DNA of 47,748 nucleotides from Deltaproteobacteria bacterium (GCA_023230665.1 JALNWY010000004.1:1-47748); one strand, 5' to 3'; positions 26,142-35,161 are shown, counted from the stretch's first letter. The notes: a model not told the origin generated them from the letters alone. Numbers and translations: made by a program.

Positions 26142-26432
26142 ATGAGCATATTCGAGGTCATCATGCTGGTCTGTTTCGGAGCGGCCTGGCCCTCCTCCAT
26201 TTACAAATCCTATATCTCCCGCACCGCGCGGGGCAAGAGCGTGATCTTTCTTGTCATCGTCCTTGCCGGATACTGCGCGGGCATGCTCCACAAGCTGTTC
26301 TTCAGCCTCGACTGGGTGATTCTGCTCTATCTGCTCAACGGGCTCATGATCACCGCCGACATCCTCCTGTATATCAGGAACGCTCGATTCGACAGGCGTG
26401 CGGCAGGTCAGGACGCCCGGTCCCCGGTCTGA
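26142..26432 (+). CDS. Small PQ-loop-like membrane protein
   Basis: A 96-residue protein with three hydrophobic helices: FEVIMLVCFGAAWPSSIYKS, VIFLVIVLAGYCAGMLHKLFF, and WVILLYLLNGLMITADILLYI. The WPSSIYKSYISRTARGKS segment is in the position and style of the PQ-loop/SemiSWEET half-transporter motif, where a proline ends helix 1, and the three-helix size fits a protein that works as a dimer. The substrate is unknown. Start at the ATG at 26142, after GAAAGG about ten bases upstream. It sits alone between the pil terminator and the convergent deacetylase gene. Confidence 0.7.
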   Translation: MSIFEVIMLVCFGAAWPSSIYKSYISRTARGKSVIFLVIVLAGYCAGMLHKLFFSLDWVILLYLLNGLMITADILLYIRNARFDRRAAGQDARSPV

Positions 26433-26487
26433 AAAACGGCGGGCCCGGGGACGTGAGCTCGGTCAGGATGGAAAGCTCCGGGCCACT

Positions 26488-27231
26488 TCAGTCCGTGCCT
26501 GCGAGGTCCCGGAAAGAGACGAGCCTGATATTGCGCCTCTTGACTGCGCTCGTAAAGGCCTCAGAGAAGAGCGTCTGCATCTCGCGCTCCCTCCATGGGT
26601 CTCCCCCCCGTGCGGGGTGCACCACCAGTTCCGCGGGAAACGTTGCTATCTCACCGATCCTGCCCGCGCCTTCAGCCATGGTGCGGCAGAAGAAGACACC
26701 CTCGCCTTTCATGCGCTCCTTCATCCGCCTGTACAAAGACGGGTCAAAGGGTATGGGCTCTCTGGTGGTGAGGGCGTATCCGGTCCTGCTATGCCGTATC
26801 GCGGGTATCCGGTATTCCTTCACGAGCGCCATCAGCTCGGAAAATATCGGGTAAAACCCGTGCACGTGATGGTGGGTGTCGATATGCGATGGGGTAAGGC
26901 CCAAGGCCAAGAACTTCTCGATCTGCCGGCGTGCGTCTTCGCGGCAGCGCGCCAGGAGTGCCGGGTCATGAACAAGCTCCATGAGCTCTCTGCGCGAGAA
27001 ACGCTCTCTGCCCGGCGAGCTCCATCCCAGATGTCCGTCGAGAAGGATATGGAGACCCGCGCTCTTGCAGCCTGTTTCCCTGAGCCTTTCAACAGCATCA
27101 AGGGCATGGGGGGCATCGACCAGCATGGATACGTCGCTGATCACGCCTTGTGCAAGCCCGGCGAAAACGCCCTCATTGATTTCCCGGCTCAACCCCAGAT
27201 CGTCCGCATTGACTATAACAGAGCACCTCAT
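26488..27231 (-). CDS. YdjC/ChbG-family carbohydrate deacetylase
   Basis: A 247-residue metal-dependent deacetylase of the YdjC (ChbG/HpnK) superfamily. The hallmark start VIVNADDLGLS supplies the aspartate pair, the GLHILLDG region the first histidine, and SHIDTHHHVH the metal-binding cluster; the late FPAELVVHPA segment carries another conserved histidine. These enzymes remove acetyl groups from N-acetylated sugars such as chito-oligosaccharides or hopanoid precursors; which applies cannot be said. The ATG at 27231 overlaps the stop of the upstream gene in ATGA, fixing the start. Unusually, it is coupled to a zinc-ribbon protein rather than to sugar genes. Confidence 0.85.
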   Translation of the reverse strand: MRCSVIVNADDLGLSREINEGVFAGLAQGVISDVSMLVDAPHALDAVERLRETGCKSAGLHILLDGHLGWSSPGRERFSRRELMELVHDPALLARCREDARRQIEKFLALGLTPSHIDTHHHVHGFYPIFSELMALVKEYRIPAIRHSRTGYALTTREPIPFDPSLYRRMKERMKGEGVFFCRTMAEGAGRIGEIATFPAELVVHPARGGDPWREREMQTLFSEAFTSAVKRRNIRLVSFRDLAGTD

Positions 27232-27701
27232 ACATCCCGGTGCCACTGGAGGCGTACAAACCGTTCGCCCTCCGAGTATTTGATGGCGAAATCGCCGTCG
27301 TACGCCCGATGAAGGGCCTCACCGATACGGCGCGCCAGATGGTCATCGGTGAGACTCACCCGGATCCGGTCTCCCTCGTTTGAAAAATCAATGACCTTCT
27401 TCAGCGGGGACCGCGCCTCCTCTTCCTTGACCACGTTCTGGATGAGATTCACGATCTCTCTTCTGTGGCTGCTCAGATACTTCCCGGAAACCCGGATCTC
27501 TCCTGCGGGGAAATTGTCGCGTATCCGCCTGCAGGCCGAACAGAGCTGCGGCTCCCGGAAGGTATCGCCTTTGTCCGGCCATCTCCACCTCCCCTGATGG
27601 TAGAGGGCCTGGCATCGAGGGCAATACATGCCCTCGGTATACTTCCGTCCGTTATTGTATGGATCATGTGATTTTTGCTGGATGATTCTGTCTAAACGCA
27701 T
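27228..27701 (-). CDS. BCAM0308-like zinc-ribbon protein
   Basis: A 157-residue cytoplasmic protein with a probable four-cysteine zinc ribbon: CPRC near residues 27-30 and CSAC near 54-57. Next come RRIRDNFPAGEIRVSG, SSHRREIVNLIQN, and a C-terminal alpha/beta domain containing DDHLARRIGEALHRAYDG. This order matches a family I remember as BCAM0308, which has no firm function, although an NMD3-like or RNA-linked role has been considered. A strong GGAGGGAG precedes the ATG at 27701. It is translationally coupled to the deacetylase downstream. Confidence 0.7.
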   Translation of the reverse strand: MRLDRIIQQKSHDPYNNGRKYTEGMYCPRCQALYHQGRWRWPDKGDTFREPQLCSACRRIRDNFPAGEIRVSGKYLSSHRREIVNLIQNVVKEEEARSPLKKVIDFSNEGDRIRVSLTDDHLARRIGEALHRAYDGDFAIKYSEGERFVRLQWHRDV

Positions 27702-27852
27702 ACTCCCTCCCTTTATTCCGTAATACTAATGGTAGGTACGGCCTTCAAAAAATGCAAGGGGACCAGGGCATGAATGGATGGCGATGAAACCGGTACGATA
27801 CCCGGAGAGCGACCGGCACTCATCCTGCGTAATCTGCCTGAATATCCGCTCT

Positions 27853-28560
27853 CTAACGGATGAGGATCGATCCGCTTGCGAGTTCCCTGAGCGCACCCGC
27901 GGCATTGATCAGGAGGTGCCCGTCTTCGTTCAGGTCCACGATCGAGCAGGGGACACCATCTTCTGTCAGAAGCTCGTGCGTTTTCAGGAGCCCGTGCTTG
28001 AGGTAGTTTCTCCGGACAGGGCCGAACCCCTGGCTGGTGAAGAGAGCGAGCCATCTGTCCAGGGCTTCGACAGCCCTGTGGAGCACCAGCTCTTTGGGCA
28101 CCTCGCGTCCCATGACCAGGGCCAGCGACGTGGCCTTTGATTCGAGGCCGGCAGGCCAGGCGGTCTGATTCACATTGATGCCCATGCCCACGGCTGTGAT
28201 CCCCTTTCGCGCCTCGCAGAGAATGCCGCAGATCTTTCTTCCCTGCACGATCAGGTCGTTGGGCCACTTGATCTCGACGGGAAAATCATTGCCGGCGACC
28301 CCTGCCAGGGCCTCTCTGATCGCTGCCCCGGCTACCAGTGACAACCGGGGATCGGCTATGCCCACCGTAAGGGTCGCATAGAGATTCGCCCCTGGCGGAG
28401 AGAACCAGGACCTGCCGTTTCTGCCCCTGCCCTCTGTCTGCTCGGATGCGGTCACCAAAAGGCCGGCCCTGCTCGAATCAAGGGCAAGGGTGTTCGTGGA
28501 ACTCACGCACAAAAGATCCACGACCTCCTGTACGATTGCGGGAAAGGGTGTGACCGCCAT
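27853..28560 (-). CDS. birA: Biotin--[acetyl-CoA-carboxylase] ligase, catalytic domain only
   Basis: Joins biotin to a lysine of the biotin carboxyl carrier protein through biotinyl-AMP. The 235-residue protein starts with VSSTNTLAL, then has the adenylate loop EGRGRNGRSW, KWPNDLIV, GKICGILCEA and VGMGINVNQ, ending in a small SH3-like domain. The N-terminal helix-turn-helix of bifunctional BirA is absent, so it should not repress biotin genes. The ATG at 28560 overlaps the valS stop by one base (TAATG), and GAGGG lies just upstream. No biotin synthesis or carboxylase gene is adjacent. Confidence 0.93.
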   Translation of the reverse strand: MAVTPFPAIVQEVVDLLCVSSTNTLALDSSRAGLLVTASEQTEGRGRNGRSWFSPPGANLYATLTVGIADPRLSLVAGAAIREALAGVAGNDFPVEIKWPNDLIVQGRKICGILCEARKGITAVGMGINVNQTAWPAGLESKATSLALVMGREVPKELVLHRAVEALDRWLALFTSQGFGPVRRNYLKHGLLKTHELLTEDGVPCSIVDLNEDGHLLINAAGALRELASGSILIR

Positions 28561-31196
28561 TATCCCTCGAGCAGTTCGCGCGCCTTGAGCAGCTTCTCCA
28601 GCTTGAACTCAAGCTCTTCCTTGATCTGCCTCTGCTCGGCAACGACCGCAGGGTCGGCCTTTTGAAGGAAGCCTTCGTTGGAGAGCTTCTTGCGCTTGCC
28701 TTCCAGCTCCTTTTCCATCTTCCCCATCTGCTTGGAAAGGCGCTCCTTCTCCTTATCGATATCGATCACGCCCTCCAGGGGCACATAGACCTCGGCCTCT
28801 GCCGTAACCGCCAGGGCGCAGCGCTTTGGCCGGGACGCGCCTTCCGGAATGAAGCCGATGGAGCGCACCCTTGCCAGGTCCCTGACAAAGAAGCCGTAGG
28901 TGTCCACGGCCGCCTCGATCTCTTTCGACTTCATGCGCAGCACCACGTCGAGCTGCGCGGACGGCGGAATGTTCGTCTCGCCTCGGATGCTCCTCACCCC
29001 GGTGATGATGTCGATGATATACCCCATCTCCCGGGCTTTTTCAGGGAAATCCAGAGCCTTTTCGACCTTGGGGTACGCGGCCGTGACAATGGACCTGCCT
29101 CCCCTGCCGGGCAGGTGTTGCCAGATCTCTTCGGTCACAAAGGGAATGACGGGGTGCAGAAGCTCCAGCACGGACTTCAGCACGTGCCACAGAACCCACC
29201 GGGTCACGGGGGCTGCATCGGTGTTCAGCAGGGGTTTGGAGAGCTCGATGTACCAGTCGCAGAACTGGTGCCAGGTGAACTGGTAGAGCCTGTCGGCCGC
29301 GTCATTGAAACGGTATTCCTCCAAGGCGGTCCGGGTGGCCTCGACCGTCTTGTTGAGCTCGGTCAGGACCCAGGCGTCGGCAAGGCTGAAGTCCGCCTCA
29401 GCGGGAGACACGCTCCGGGGATCAAAGCCCTCGATGTTCGCCAGGACAAACTTGCCCGCGTTCCAGATCTTGTTGATGAAGAAGCGGTATCCCTGGATGC
29501 GCTTGTCGCTGATCCTCACGTCCCTGCCCATGGCAGCAAACGCAGTGAGCGCGAACCGGAACGCATCGGCCCCGTATTTGTCCATCTCGATGATGGGATC
29601 AACGATGTTGCCCTTTGACTTGCTCATCTTCTGGCCCTGCTCGTCGCGGACCAGGGCGTGCAGGTACACGTCGTAGAAGGGCACCTTGCCCATGAATTTC
29701 AGCCCCATCATCATCATCCGAGCCACCCAGAAAAAGAGGATGTCGAACCCGGTGATGAGCACGTTGGTGGGATAGAATTTCTCCAGTGTCCTGGTCTTCT
29801 CGGGCCAGCCCATGGTGGAAAACGGCCACAGCCCGGAAGAAAACCAGGTGTCGAGCACGTCGGTCTCCTGCCGGAGCCTGTCAGACTTGCAGTGAGGACA
29901 GGACACGGGGCCCTCTTCGCTCACGATGACCTCGCCGCAGTCTTCGCAATACCAGGCAGGGATGCGGTGGCCCCACCAGATCTGGCGCGAGATGCACCAG
30001 TCGCGGATGTTGTACATCCACTCATAGTAGGTCTTTTCCCACTGTTTGGGGATGATTCGGGTCCTGCCCTCCTTCACGGCCCTGATGGCCTCGTCGGCCA
30101 GGGGTTTGGTGTTGACGAACCACTGCTTCGACAGGTAGGGCTCGATAACGGTCTTGCACCGGTAGCACTTGCCCACGGGCACTGTGTAGGGGGTCTTGTC
30201 GATGAGATAGCCCTGCTCCTGAAGGTCCTCTTCCAGCTTTCTCCTGCACGCGAAGCGGTCCATCCCCTGGTAGGGGCCCGCGTTTTCGTTCATGACCCCG
30301 GACTCGTCCATGATCACGATGATATCGAGACCGTGTCTGAGCCCGAGCTCATAGTCGTTGAGGTCGTGGGCCGGGGTGATCTTCACCGCGCCGGTGCCGA
30401 ACTCTTTGTCCACCACGGGATCTGCGATGATGGGGATCCTCCGGTTGAGGATCGGGAGAATGACTTCTTTTCCCACAACTGGGGCATACCGCTCGTCCGT
30501 GGGATTCACGGCGATACAGGTGTCGCCCAGCATGGTCTCGGGCCTGGTGGTGGCCACCACGATCCCGCCCTCTCCCTCGGCAAAGGGATAGCGGATATGC
30601 CAGAGAAAACCGCTTTCTTCCTCGTGCTCCACCTCAAGATCGGAGATGGCGCTGTGGCACCGGGGGCACCAGTTGACGATATAGTCGCTCCGGAAGATCA
30701 GGCCTTCCTGATAGAGGGTGACAAACACCTTCCTGACTGCGTTGGAGAGCCCCTCGTCCATGGTGAAGCGGATCCGCTCCCAATCGCAGGATGCACCCAG
30801 GCGCTTGAGCTGGTTGATGATCAGATCGCCGTGCTTTTCCCGCCACTTCCAGACCTCGTCGATGAAGGCCTCTCTGCCCAGGTCGTGCCGGGAGACGCCC
30901 TTTGCCGCCAGGGCCTTCTCCACCACGTTTTGGGTGGCAATACCGGCATGGTCGGTTCCCGGCATCCACAGCGCATTGAACCCATCCATCCGCTTGTAAC
31001 GGATCATAATGTCCTGCAGGGTGTTGTTCAGGGCATGCCCCATGTGGAGAACCCCGGTGACGTTCGGAGGAGGGATGACGATGGCGTAGGGGGGCTTGAC
31101 GTCATCGTTTTCATCTGCATGGAAAGAGCGCTCGTCCATCCAGAAATCATACCATTTCCGCTCTATATCCTCAGGCTTGTATTCTCTGTCTCGCAT
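28560..31196 (-). CDS. valS: Valyl-tRNA synthetase
   Basis: An 878-residue class Ia synthetase that charges tRNA-Val and edits misactivated threonine. It has the HIGH-type motif PPNVTGVLHMGHALN, the editing (CP1) domain with VVATTRPETMLGDT, a zinc-type CEDCGE...CPHC segment, and KMSKSKGN. The helical anticodon domain follows, and the C-terminal coiled-coil arm (IDIDKEKERLSKQMGKMEKE) is typical of bacterial ValRS. The ATG at 31196 has GAGGAG six bases upstream. It leads a two-gene transcript with birA. I looked for a T-box leader upstream and did not see the specifier/antiterminator signature. Confidence 0.98.
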   Translation of the reverse strand: MRDREYKPEDIERKWYDFWMDERSFHADENDDVKPPYAIVIPPPNVTGVLHMGHALNNTLQDIMIRYKRMDGFNALWMPGTDHAGIATQNVVEKALAAKGVSRHDLGREAFIDEVWKWREKHGDLIINQLKRLGASCDWERIRFTMDEGLSNAVRKVFVTLYQEGLIFRSDYIVNWCPRCHSAISDLEVEHEEESGFLWHIRYPFAEGEGGIVVATTRPETMLGDTCIAVNPTDERYAPVVGKEVILPILNRRIPIIADPVVDKEFGTGAVKITPAHDLNDYELGLRHGLDIIVIMDESGVMNENAGPYQGMDRFACRRKLEEDLQEQGYLIDKTPYTVPVGKCYRCKTVIEPYLSKQWFVNTKPLADEAIRAVKEGRTRIIPKQWEKTYYEWMYNIRDWCISRQIWWGHRIPAWYCEDCGEVIVSEEGPVSCPHCKSDRLRQETDVLDTWFSSGLWPFSTMGWPEKTRTLEKFYPTNVLITGFDILFFWVARMMMMGLKFMGKVPFYDVYLHALVRDEQGQKMSKSKGNIVDPIIEMDKYGADAFRFALTAFAAMGRDVRISDKRIQGYRFFINKIWNAGKFVLANIEGFDPRSVSPAEADFSLADAWVLTELNKTVEATRTALEEYRFNDAADRLYQFTWHQFCDWYIELSKPLLNTDAAPVTRWVLWHVLKSVLELLHPVIPFVTEEIWQHLPGRGGRSIVTAAYPKVEKALDFPEKAREMGYIIDIITGVRSIRGETNIPPSAQLDVVLRMKSKEIEAAVDTYGFFVRDLARVRSIGFIPEGASRPKRCALAVTAEAEVYVPLEGVIDIDKEKERLSKQMGKMEKELEGKRKKLSNEGFLQKADPAVVAEQRQIKEELEFKLEKLLKARELLEG

Positions 31197-31225
31197 GGGT
31201 TTCTCCTCACCAGTAGGCTGCGGGT

Positions 31226-31254
31226 TTCATAGCATGAAAACAGGGGAAAGGCAA
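31226..31254 (-). promoter_or_regulatory. Candidate promoter of valS-birA
   Basis: On the minus strand, TTGCCT (31254-31249) and TATGAA (31231-31226) are separated by 17 bases, about 30 bases before the valS ATG. Confidence 0.5.
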
Positions 31255-31356
31255 AACTATCGGCCTTGTGAAGGCGGTAATCGCACCTCAGGTGCAGCTT
31301 TTTTCCAAAGGGACGCAATCCCGATCTTTGACAAGGAGGCGAAAAAGGTTTTCAGG

Positions 31357-31388
31357 AGGCCCGCCGACAGCGGACGATCAACGGGCCT
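31357..31388 (-). terminator. Weak terminator-like hairpin after the PopZ-like gene
   Basis: AGGCCCG (31357-31363) pairs with CGGGCCT (31382-31388) around an 18-base loop, just past the gene's stop. There is no T run, so termination may need Rho. Confidence 0.35.
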
Positions 31389-31403
31389 TTAAGGGAGAAC
31401 AGA

Positions 31404-32132
31404 TCAGGAATCCAGTTTCTTGAGCTTTTCGATCTCTTCGCGAATCACTTTCTCGATAATACCCGGCAGCTGCTCGCGGGTGGTCATAACCAGCTCGCGT
31501 ACGAGCTCGGACATGATCGGCCTCGCCATTTCTTCAAGCATCCCCGGGATTTCCTGCCTGAGATCTCCGAGCACATCCTCAGGCACAGAGCCCTGCGCTT
31601 TTGCGGCTTTTGCATCCTCCGAGAATTCCCGGAGAATATCGTGGCCGGCATCCTGGGCAGGCCGTTCTTCCACACCAGTGTCTGCAGCCGCGAAAAGATC
31701 TTCGTCTATTTCAAGGGCCGCCTTCCCGGCATCCTGAACAGGAACCCCTTCCGGATCCTCCTGAATAAACGCTTCCCTGCTCTTCTTTCCCTTGGGCTCG
31801 GAATCACCGAAGTCGAACTCGATATCCCCTCCGGGCTCCTGAGGCAGAACTATTTCCTCGCCCTCTTCACTCTCCGGGGAAAGGGCGATCTCTTCCCCCG
31901 AAGAGAGGCCGGCGTCGATATCCAGGCTCTCTCCTCCCTGTTCAATCTCTTCGACCGAGACATCGTATTCCATGGATATCTCCTTGCCCAGGTCAAACGA
32001 ATCGGGCTCGTTCAAAAGGGTGCCCGCCGGTGGTTCGGCTTCCTTCTTAGCCTTTCCTCCTTTGGGTTCCCCTTCTTCCAGAAGATCCGTGAGATCGATG
32101 ATATCGTCATCGTCAAGAATCTTGTCTTCCAT
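31404..32132 (-). CDS. Acidic low-complexity protein with PopZ-like (DUF2497-like) ends
   Basis: A 242-residue, strongly acidic protein. The N-terminus holds a DDIIDLTDLLEEG motif resembling the VLELTD-type motif of PopZ/DUF2497. A long region rich in E, D, G, P and S (about 15-180) looks disordered. The last ~45 residues form amphipathic helices (ARPIMSELVRELVMTT, LPGIIEKVIREEIEKLKK) similar in order to the PopZ oligomerisation tail (RPMLKEWL..NLP.IVERLVREEIE). It could scaffold proteins at a cell pole, but that is inference; similar tails occur on other deltaproteobacterial proteins. The ATG at 32132 follows AAGGAGAGGAGT, so the 31 codons upstream are excluded. It lies 41 bases after the phosphofructokinase gene, probably in one operon. 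Confidence 0.6.
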   Translation of the reverse strand: MEDKILDDDDIIDLTDLLEEGEPKGGKAKKEAEPPAGTLLNEPDSFDLGKEISMEYDVSVEEIEQGGESLDIDAGLSSGEEIALSPESEEGEEIVLPQEPGGDIEFDFGDSEPKGKKSREAFIQEDPEGVPVQDAGKAALEIDEDLFAAADTGVEERPAQDAGHDILREFSEDAKAAKAQGSVPEDVLGDLRQEIPGMLEEMARPIMSELVRELVMTTREQLPGIIEKVIREEIEKLKKLDS

Positions 32133-32173
32133 ACTCCTCTCCTTTTCTCGGTTTCGACTGCGCCACGCTTCCC

Positions 32174-33493
32174 TTACCCATTCCTCATGATCGGCTGCCC
32201 GGTGGATTCCTTTACCGACATCCACAAGGGCCCGGTTGTATCGATCTTTTTCCGCTCCCTCACGCTCAGCGCGATGGGAATATGCACGTATACGTTATTC
32301 CACAGACCGATGAGCATGTCGGTCTTCCCGCTCATGCCCGCATGAACGGCCATCTGCGCCAGGAACCCGCAGAATATGGAATCCGAGGAATTGGCTACCA
32401 CGCTCCTGATCACATAGCTCGGGTCAATATATTTCATATTGACCTGATATGACCGGGCGGAAAAATACTCTTCGATCTTCTCCTTCAAAAACAGGCCGAT
32501 ATCGCCTTTTTTGACATTGCCGGAAAGATCGGTCTCTTTGGGGAGCCCGTCAAAGAATTTCTGGCCCGCACCCTCAGCCACCACGACCACGGCATGCCCC
32601 CGCGCCTTGAGCCTGCGATCGAGGGTGGCGAGCAGGCCCTTCTCCCCTTCGAGATCAAAATCCTCTTCAGGCACGAGCACAAAGTTGGCGTCGCGGCAGG
32701 CCAGTGCCGCATTTGCGGCGATAAACCCCGAGTCCCGGCCCATGAGCTTCACCAGGCCGACGCCGTAGGGCGCGCCCCTGGACTCGACGTGCGCGCACCG
32801 GATCACTTTCCCTGCCTCTTCCACGGCCGTGTCAAAGCCAAAGGTCTGGGAGACGAAGCTGACGTCGTTATCGATGGTCTTGGGAACCGCGATCACCGAG
32901 CAGTTGTATCCGCGCGACAGAATCTCCTGTGCGACAGCGGAGGCGGCCTTCAGTGTGCCGTCCCCCCCGATGAAGAACACGATGTTCAGGTTGACCCGTT
33001 CGATGGCATCCACAATCTCGCCGATATCCTGCGAACCCCGGGACGACCCCAGAACTGTCCCGCCCAGCCCGTGGATATTCTCCACAAACGAGGGAGTCAG
33101 GTCGATGAAGGAGTGCCGGTAGCGCGGAATAAACCCCTGCAGTCCATAGGGAACCCCGTAGATGTTCTCCACCCCGTACATATAGTACAGCTCGTGGACA
33201 ATGCCCCGGATCACGTCGTTGATGCCCGGGCACAACCCGCCGCAGGTGACGATGCAGCACTTGGTCTTTGACGGATCGAAGAAGATCTTCTTGCGCGGGC
33301 CCGCGCGTTCGAACGAGGGAATTTCCCGCTTTCCCCGCAGGCATGCATCGAGGGCGGCAAGAGAAGTGTCGATGATTACCCGCTCGTGCTCTTCCACGCA
33401 CCGTGAGGTCGCAAAAAGGGGAGAGTCGATGGTGGGAACCCCCAGTGACTGTACGGACGTATCGATTCCTTTGCTTATGATTTCACTATTCAT
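32174..33493 (-). CDS. Group II 6-phosphofructokinase (probably ATP-dependent)
   Basis: A 439-residue enzyme that phosphorylates fructose-6-phosphate in glycolysis. It belongs to the long group II PFK family: CIVTCGGLCPGINDVIRG, YGVPYGLQGF, FFIGGDGTLKAA, VPKTIDNDVSFV, FGFDTAVEEA and GVGLVKLMGRDSGFIA. The residue after GGD is glycine (GGDGT), where PPi-dependent enzymes usually have aspartate (GGDD), which points to ATP as phosphoryl donor, while PKTIDND keeps the group II lysine, as in plant and trypanosome enzymes. About 75 N-terminal residues precede the core. The ribosome-binding site is distant (GGAG, 11 bases). The acidic PopZ-like gene follows. Confidence 0.9.
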   Translation of the reverse strand: MNSEIISKGIDTSVQSLGVPTIDSPLFATSRCVEEHERVIIDTSLAALDACLRGKREIPSFERAGPRKKIFFDPSKTKCCIVTCGGLCPGINDVIRGIVHELYYMYGVENIYGVPYGLQGFIPRYRHSFIDLTPSFVENIHGLGGTVLGSSRGSQDIGEIVDAIERVNLNIVFFIGGDGTLKAASAVAQEILSRGYNCSVIAVPKTIDNDVSFVSQTFGFDTAVEEAGKVIRCAHVESRGAPYGVGLVKLMGRDSGFIAANAALACRDANFVLVPEEDFDLEGEKGLLATLDRRLKARGHAVVVVAEGAGQKFFDGLPKETDLSGNVKKGDIGLFLKEKIEEYFSARSYQVNMKYIDPSYVIRSVVANSSDSIFCGFLAQMAVHAGMSGKTDMLIGLWNNVYVHIPIALSVRERKKIDTTGPLWMSVKESTGQPIMRNG

Positions 33494-33798
33494 TCAAGGA
33501 GTCTCCATTATGCATGTTTATCGGTCATTGCCCTTTCCATCTTTATCCGAGCGCCCTGTCATGCCGGCAAGACATCGTTTTTTTGCAGCAGATCCCTGTC
33601 CATTATAATTGAACCATCCCTTGGGGGAAAGGCTTATCATTTTTCCCATTATCTTTACATCCTTATGATGCATCTTTCATGGTCCAGCCTTCTATGGTAG
33701 GATCGCATGCCATATGGGCAGAGACAGTATCGACAAAACCCGGGTTGAGATCTGCTGTCCCATCCCGGGCAAAAAATCCAAGAAACCGGTGAACGGTC
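33494..33798. other. 305-bp divergent intergenic region (pfk / dihydrolipoamide dehydrogenase)
   Basis: This region separates the minus-strand PFK gene from the plus-strand flavoprotein gene and must hold both promoters. It is more AT-rich than the genes beside it (for example around 33600-33670), but no convincing paired promoter boxes, operator dyad or small gene could be picked out by eye. Confidence 0.5.
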
Positions 33799-35154
33799 AT
33801 GGCTGAAATCTATGACCTCATGGTCATCGGCGCTGGGCCGGGCGGTTATACGGCGGCCATCCTCGCCGCAAAGAAGGGGCTGAAGGTGGGCATCGCCGAA
33901 GGATCGCGGTTCGGAGGCACCTGCACCAATACCGGGTGCATTCCCACCAAGACCTATATCGAAAGCGCCGCCCTCCTGGCCAGGATCAGAGAGGCGGAGA
34001 AGTTCGGCATCAGGGTGGAGAAGCCGGCCGTGGACTTTGCCCGGATGAAGGCCAGAAAAGACCGGGTGGTGGCCCGGCTCTCGAAGGGGGTCGAATATCT
34101 CCTGAAGCAGAACCGGGTGGATATCTTCCCCTGCGCCGCGGACATGGCCGGGCCCGGGCTGGTAACAGCGGGAGATGCGCGCCTGAAGGCCGGAAACATC
34201 ATCATCGCCACCGGATCGAGTCCCAAGCTCCCCCGGCTCTTTGCTCAAAGAGGCATATGGACCAGCGACGAGGTGTTCGAGGTCACTGAGCTGCCCGAGT
34301 CGCTCGCCATTATCGGAGCCGGTGTGATCGGGATGGAGATGGCCCATCTCTTCAGCACCCTCGGGGTCGAGGTGACACTCATCGAGGCCCTCGATCGGGT
34401 CCTGCCCCTTGAAGAGGAGCATGTCTCGTCATACATGACCAGGCTCATGCGTAAGATCAAGATCCACACCTCGGCGCGCGTGACCCATATCAAAGGCTCG
34501 GGTCCTTATTCACTGTCCCTGGATACCCAAGAAGGCGGCAGGACCGTGGATGTGAGCAAGGTTTTCCTGTGCATCGGCAGACAGCCCCGCATCCCTGCCC
34601 GCTGCAGGAGGGTTGGCCTTGCGCTGAACGATGCGGGAGGGATCGCGGTGGACGAGCACCTCCAAGCCTCTGTCCCGGGCGTGTACGCCATCGGAGACGT
34701 GACCGGCGAGCATATGTACGCCTATGTGGCCTCCCGCGAGGCAGCCGCGGCCGTGGATCACATCACGGGCTCCGGCACGGGCATGTCCTACCGGAATATC
34801 CCGTCGGCCATCTTTACCCGGCCCGAGGTCGCCTCAGTGGGAAGCACCCCCTCACCTGAAGAATCGGCCGACGAGCGCACCGGCACCTTCCCCCTCTCCG
34901 CGCTGGGCAGGGCCCGGACCATGGAGGCGAACGACGGCTATGCCCGCATCACCACCTCGCCCCAAGGGGTGATCAAAAGGGTCAGCATCGTGGGGCCCCA
35001 CGCAACGGACCTCATTTCCACAGCAGCCCTGGCCGTGGACCAGGGGCTTACGGCCGAGCAGTTTCTCGCATCCTACTTTCCGCACCCCACCCTGGCGGAA
35101 ATCCTCAAAGAGGCGGCCGAAGATCTCCTGGGAACAAACGTCCACCATCCCTAG
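33799..35154 (+). CDS. Dihydrolipoamide dehydrogenase-family flavoprotein
   Basis: A 451-residue FAD/NAD disulfide oxidoreductase. It has an N-terminal FAD motif VIGAGPGGYTAA, redox-active C42 and C47 in GGTCTNTGCIPTK, an NAD motif IIGAGVIGMEMA, the second FAD segment GVYAIGDVTG, and the C-terminal dimer domain ending in PHPTLAE, which supplies the catalytic His-Glu pair (H429, E434). These fit Lpd, the E3 subunit of 2-oxoacid dehydrogenase or glycine cleavage complexes. The CTNTGC spacing is right but differs from the common CLNVGC. No E1, E2 or gcv gene is adjacent, so the partner is unknown; another disulfide-reductase role cannot be excluded. The ribosome-binding site is weak. Confidence 0.85.
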   Translation: MAEIYDLMVIGAGPGGYTAAILAAKKGLKVGIAEGSRFGGTCTNTGCIPTKTYIESAALLARIREAEKFGIRVEKPAVDFARMKARKDRVVARLSKGVEYLLKQNRVDIFPCAADMAGPGLVTAGDARLKAGNIIIATGSSPKLPRLFAQRGIWTSDEVFEVTELPESLAIIGAGVIGMEMAHLFSTLGVEVTLIEALDRVLPLEEEHVSSYMTRLMRKIKIHTSARVTHIKGSGPYSLSLDTQEGGRTVDVSKVFLCIGRQPRIPARCRRVGLALNDAGGIAVDEHLQASVPGVYAIGDVTGEHMYAYVASREAAAAVDHITGSGTGMSYRNIPSAIFTRPEVASVGSTPSPEESADERTGTFPLSALGRARTMEANDGYARITTSPQGVIKRVSIVGPHATDLISTAALAVDQGLTAEQFLASYFPHPTLAEILKEAAEDLLGTNVHHP

Positions 35155-35161
35155 CAGGATC

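Noticed and set aside
29658..31232. Long open frame antisense to valS
   Set aside because: It lies entirely against a well-conserved synthetase and shows no recognisable domain or ribosome-binding site.
31197..31403. T-box leader upstream of valS
   Set aside because: The minus strand lacks the conserved T-box bulge sequence and a terminator/antiterminator pair; only a short GCACCT dyad and a plausible promoter were seen.
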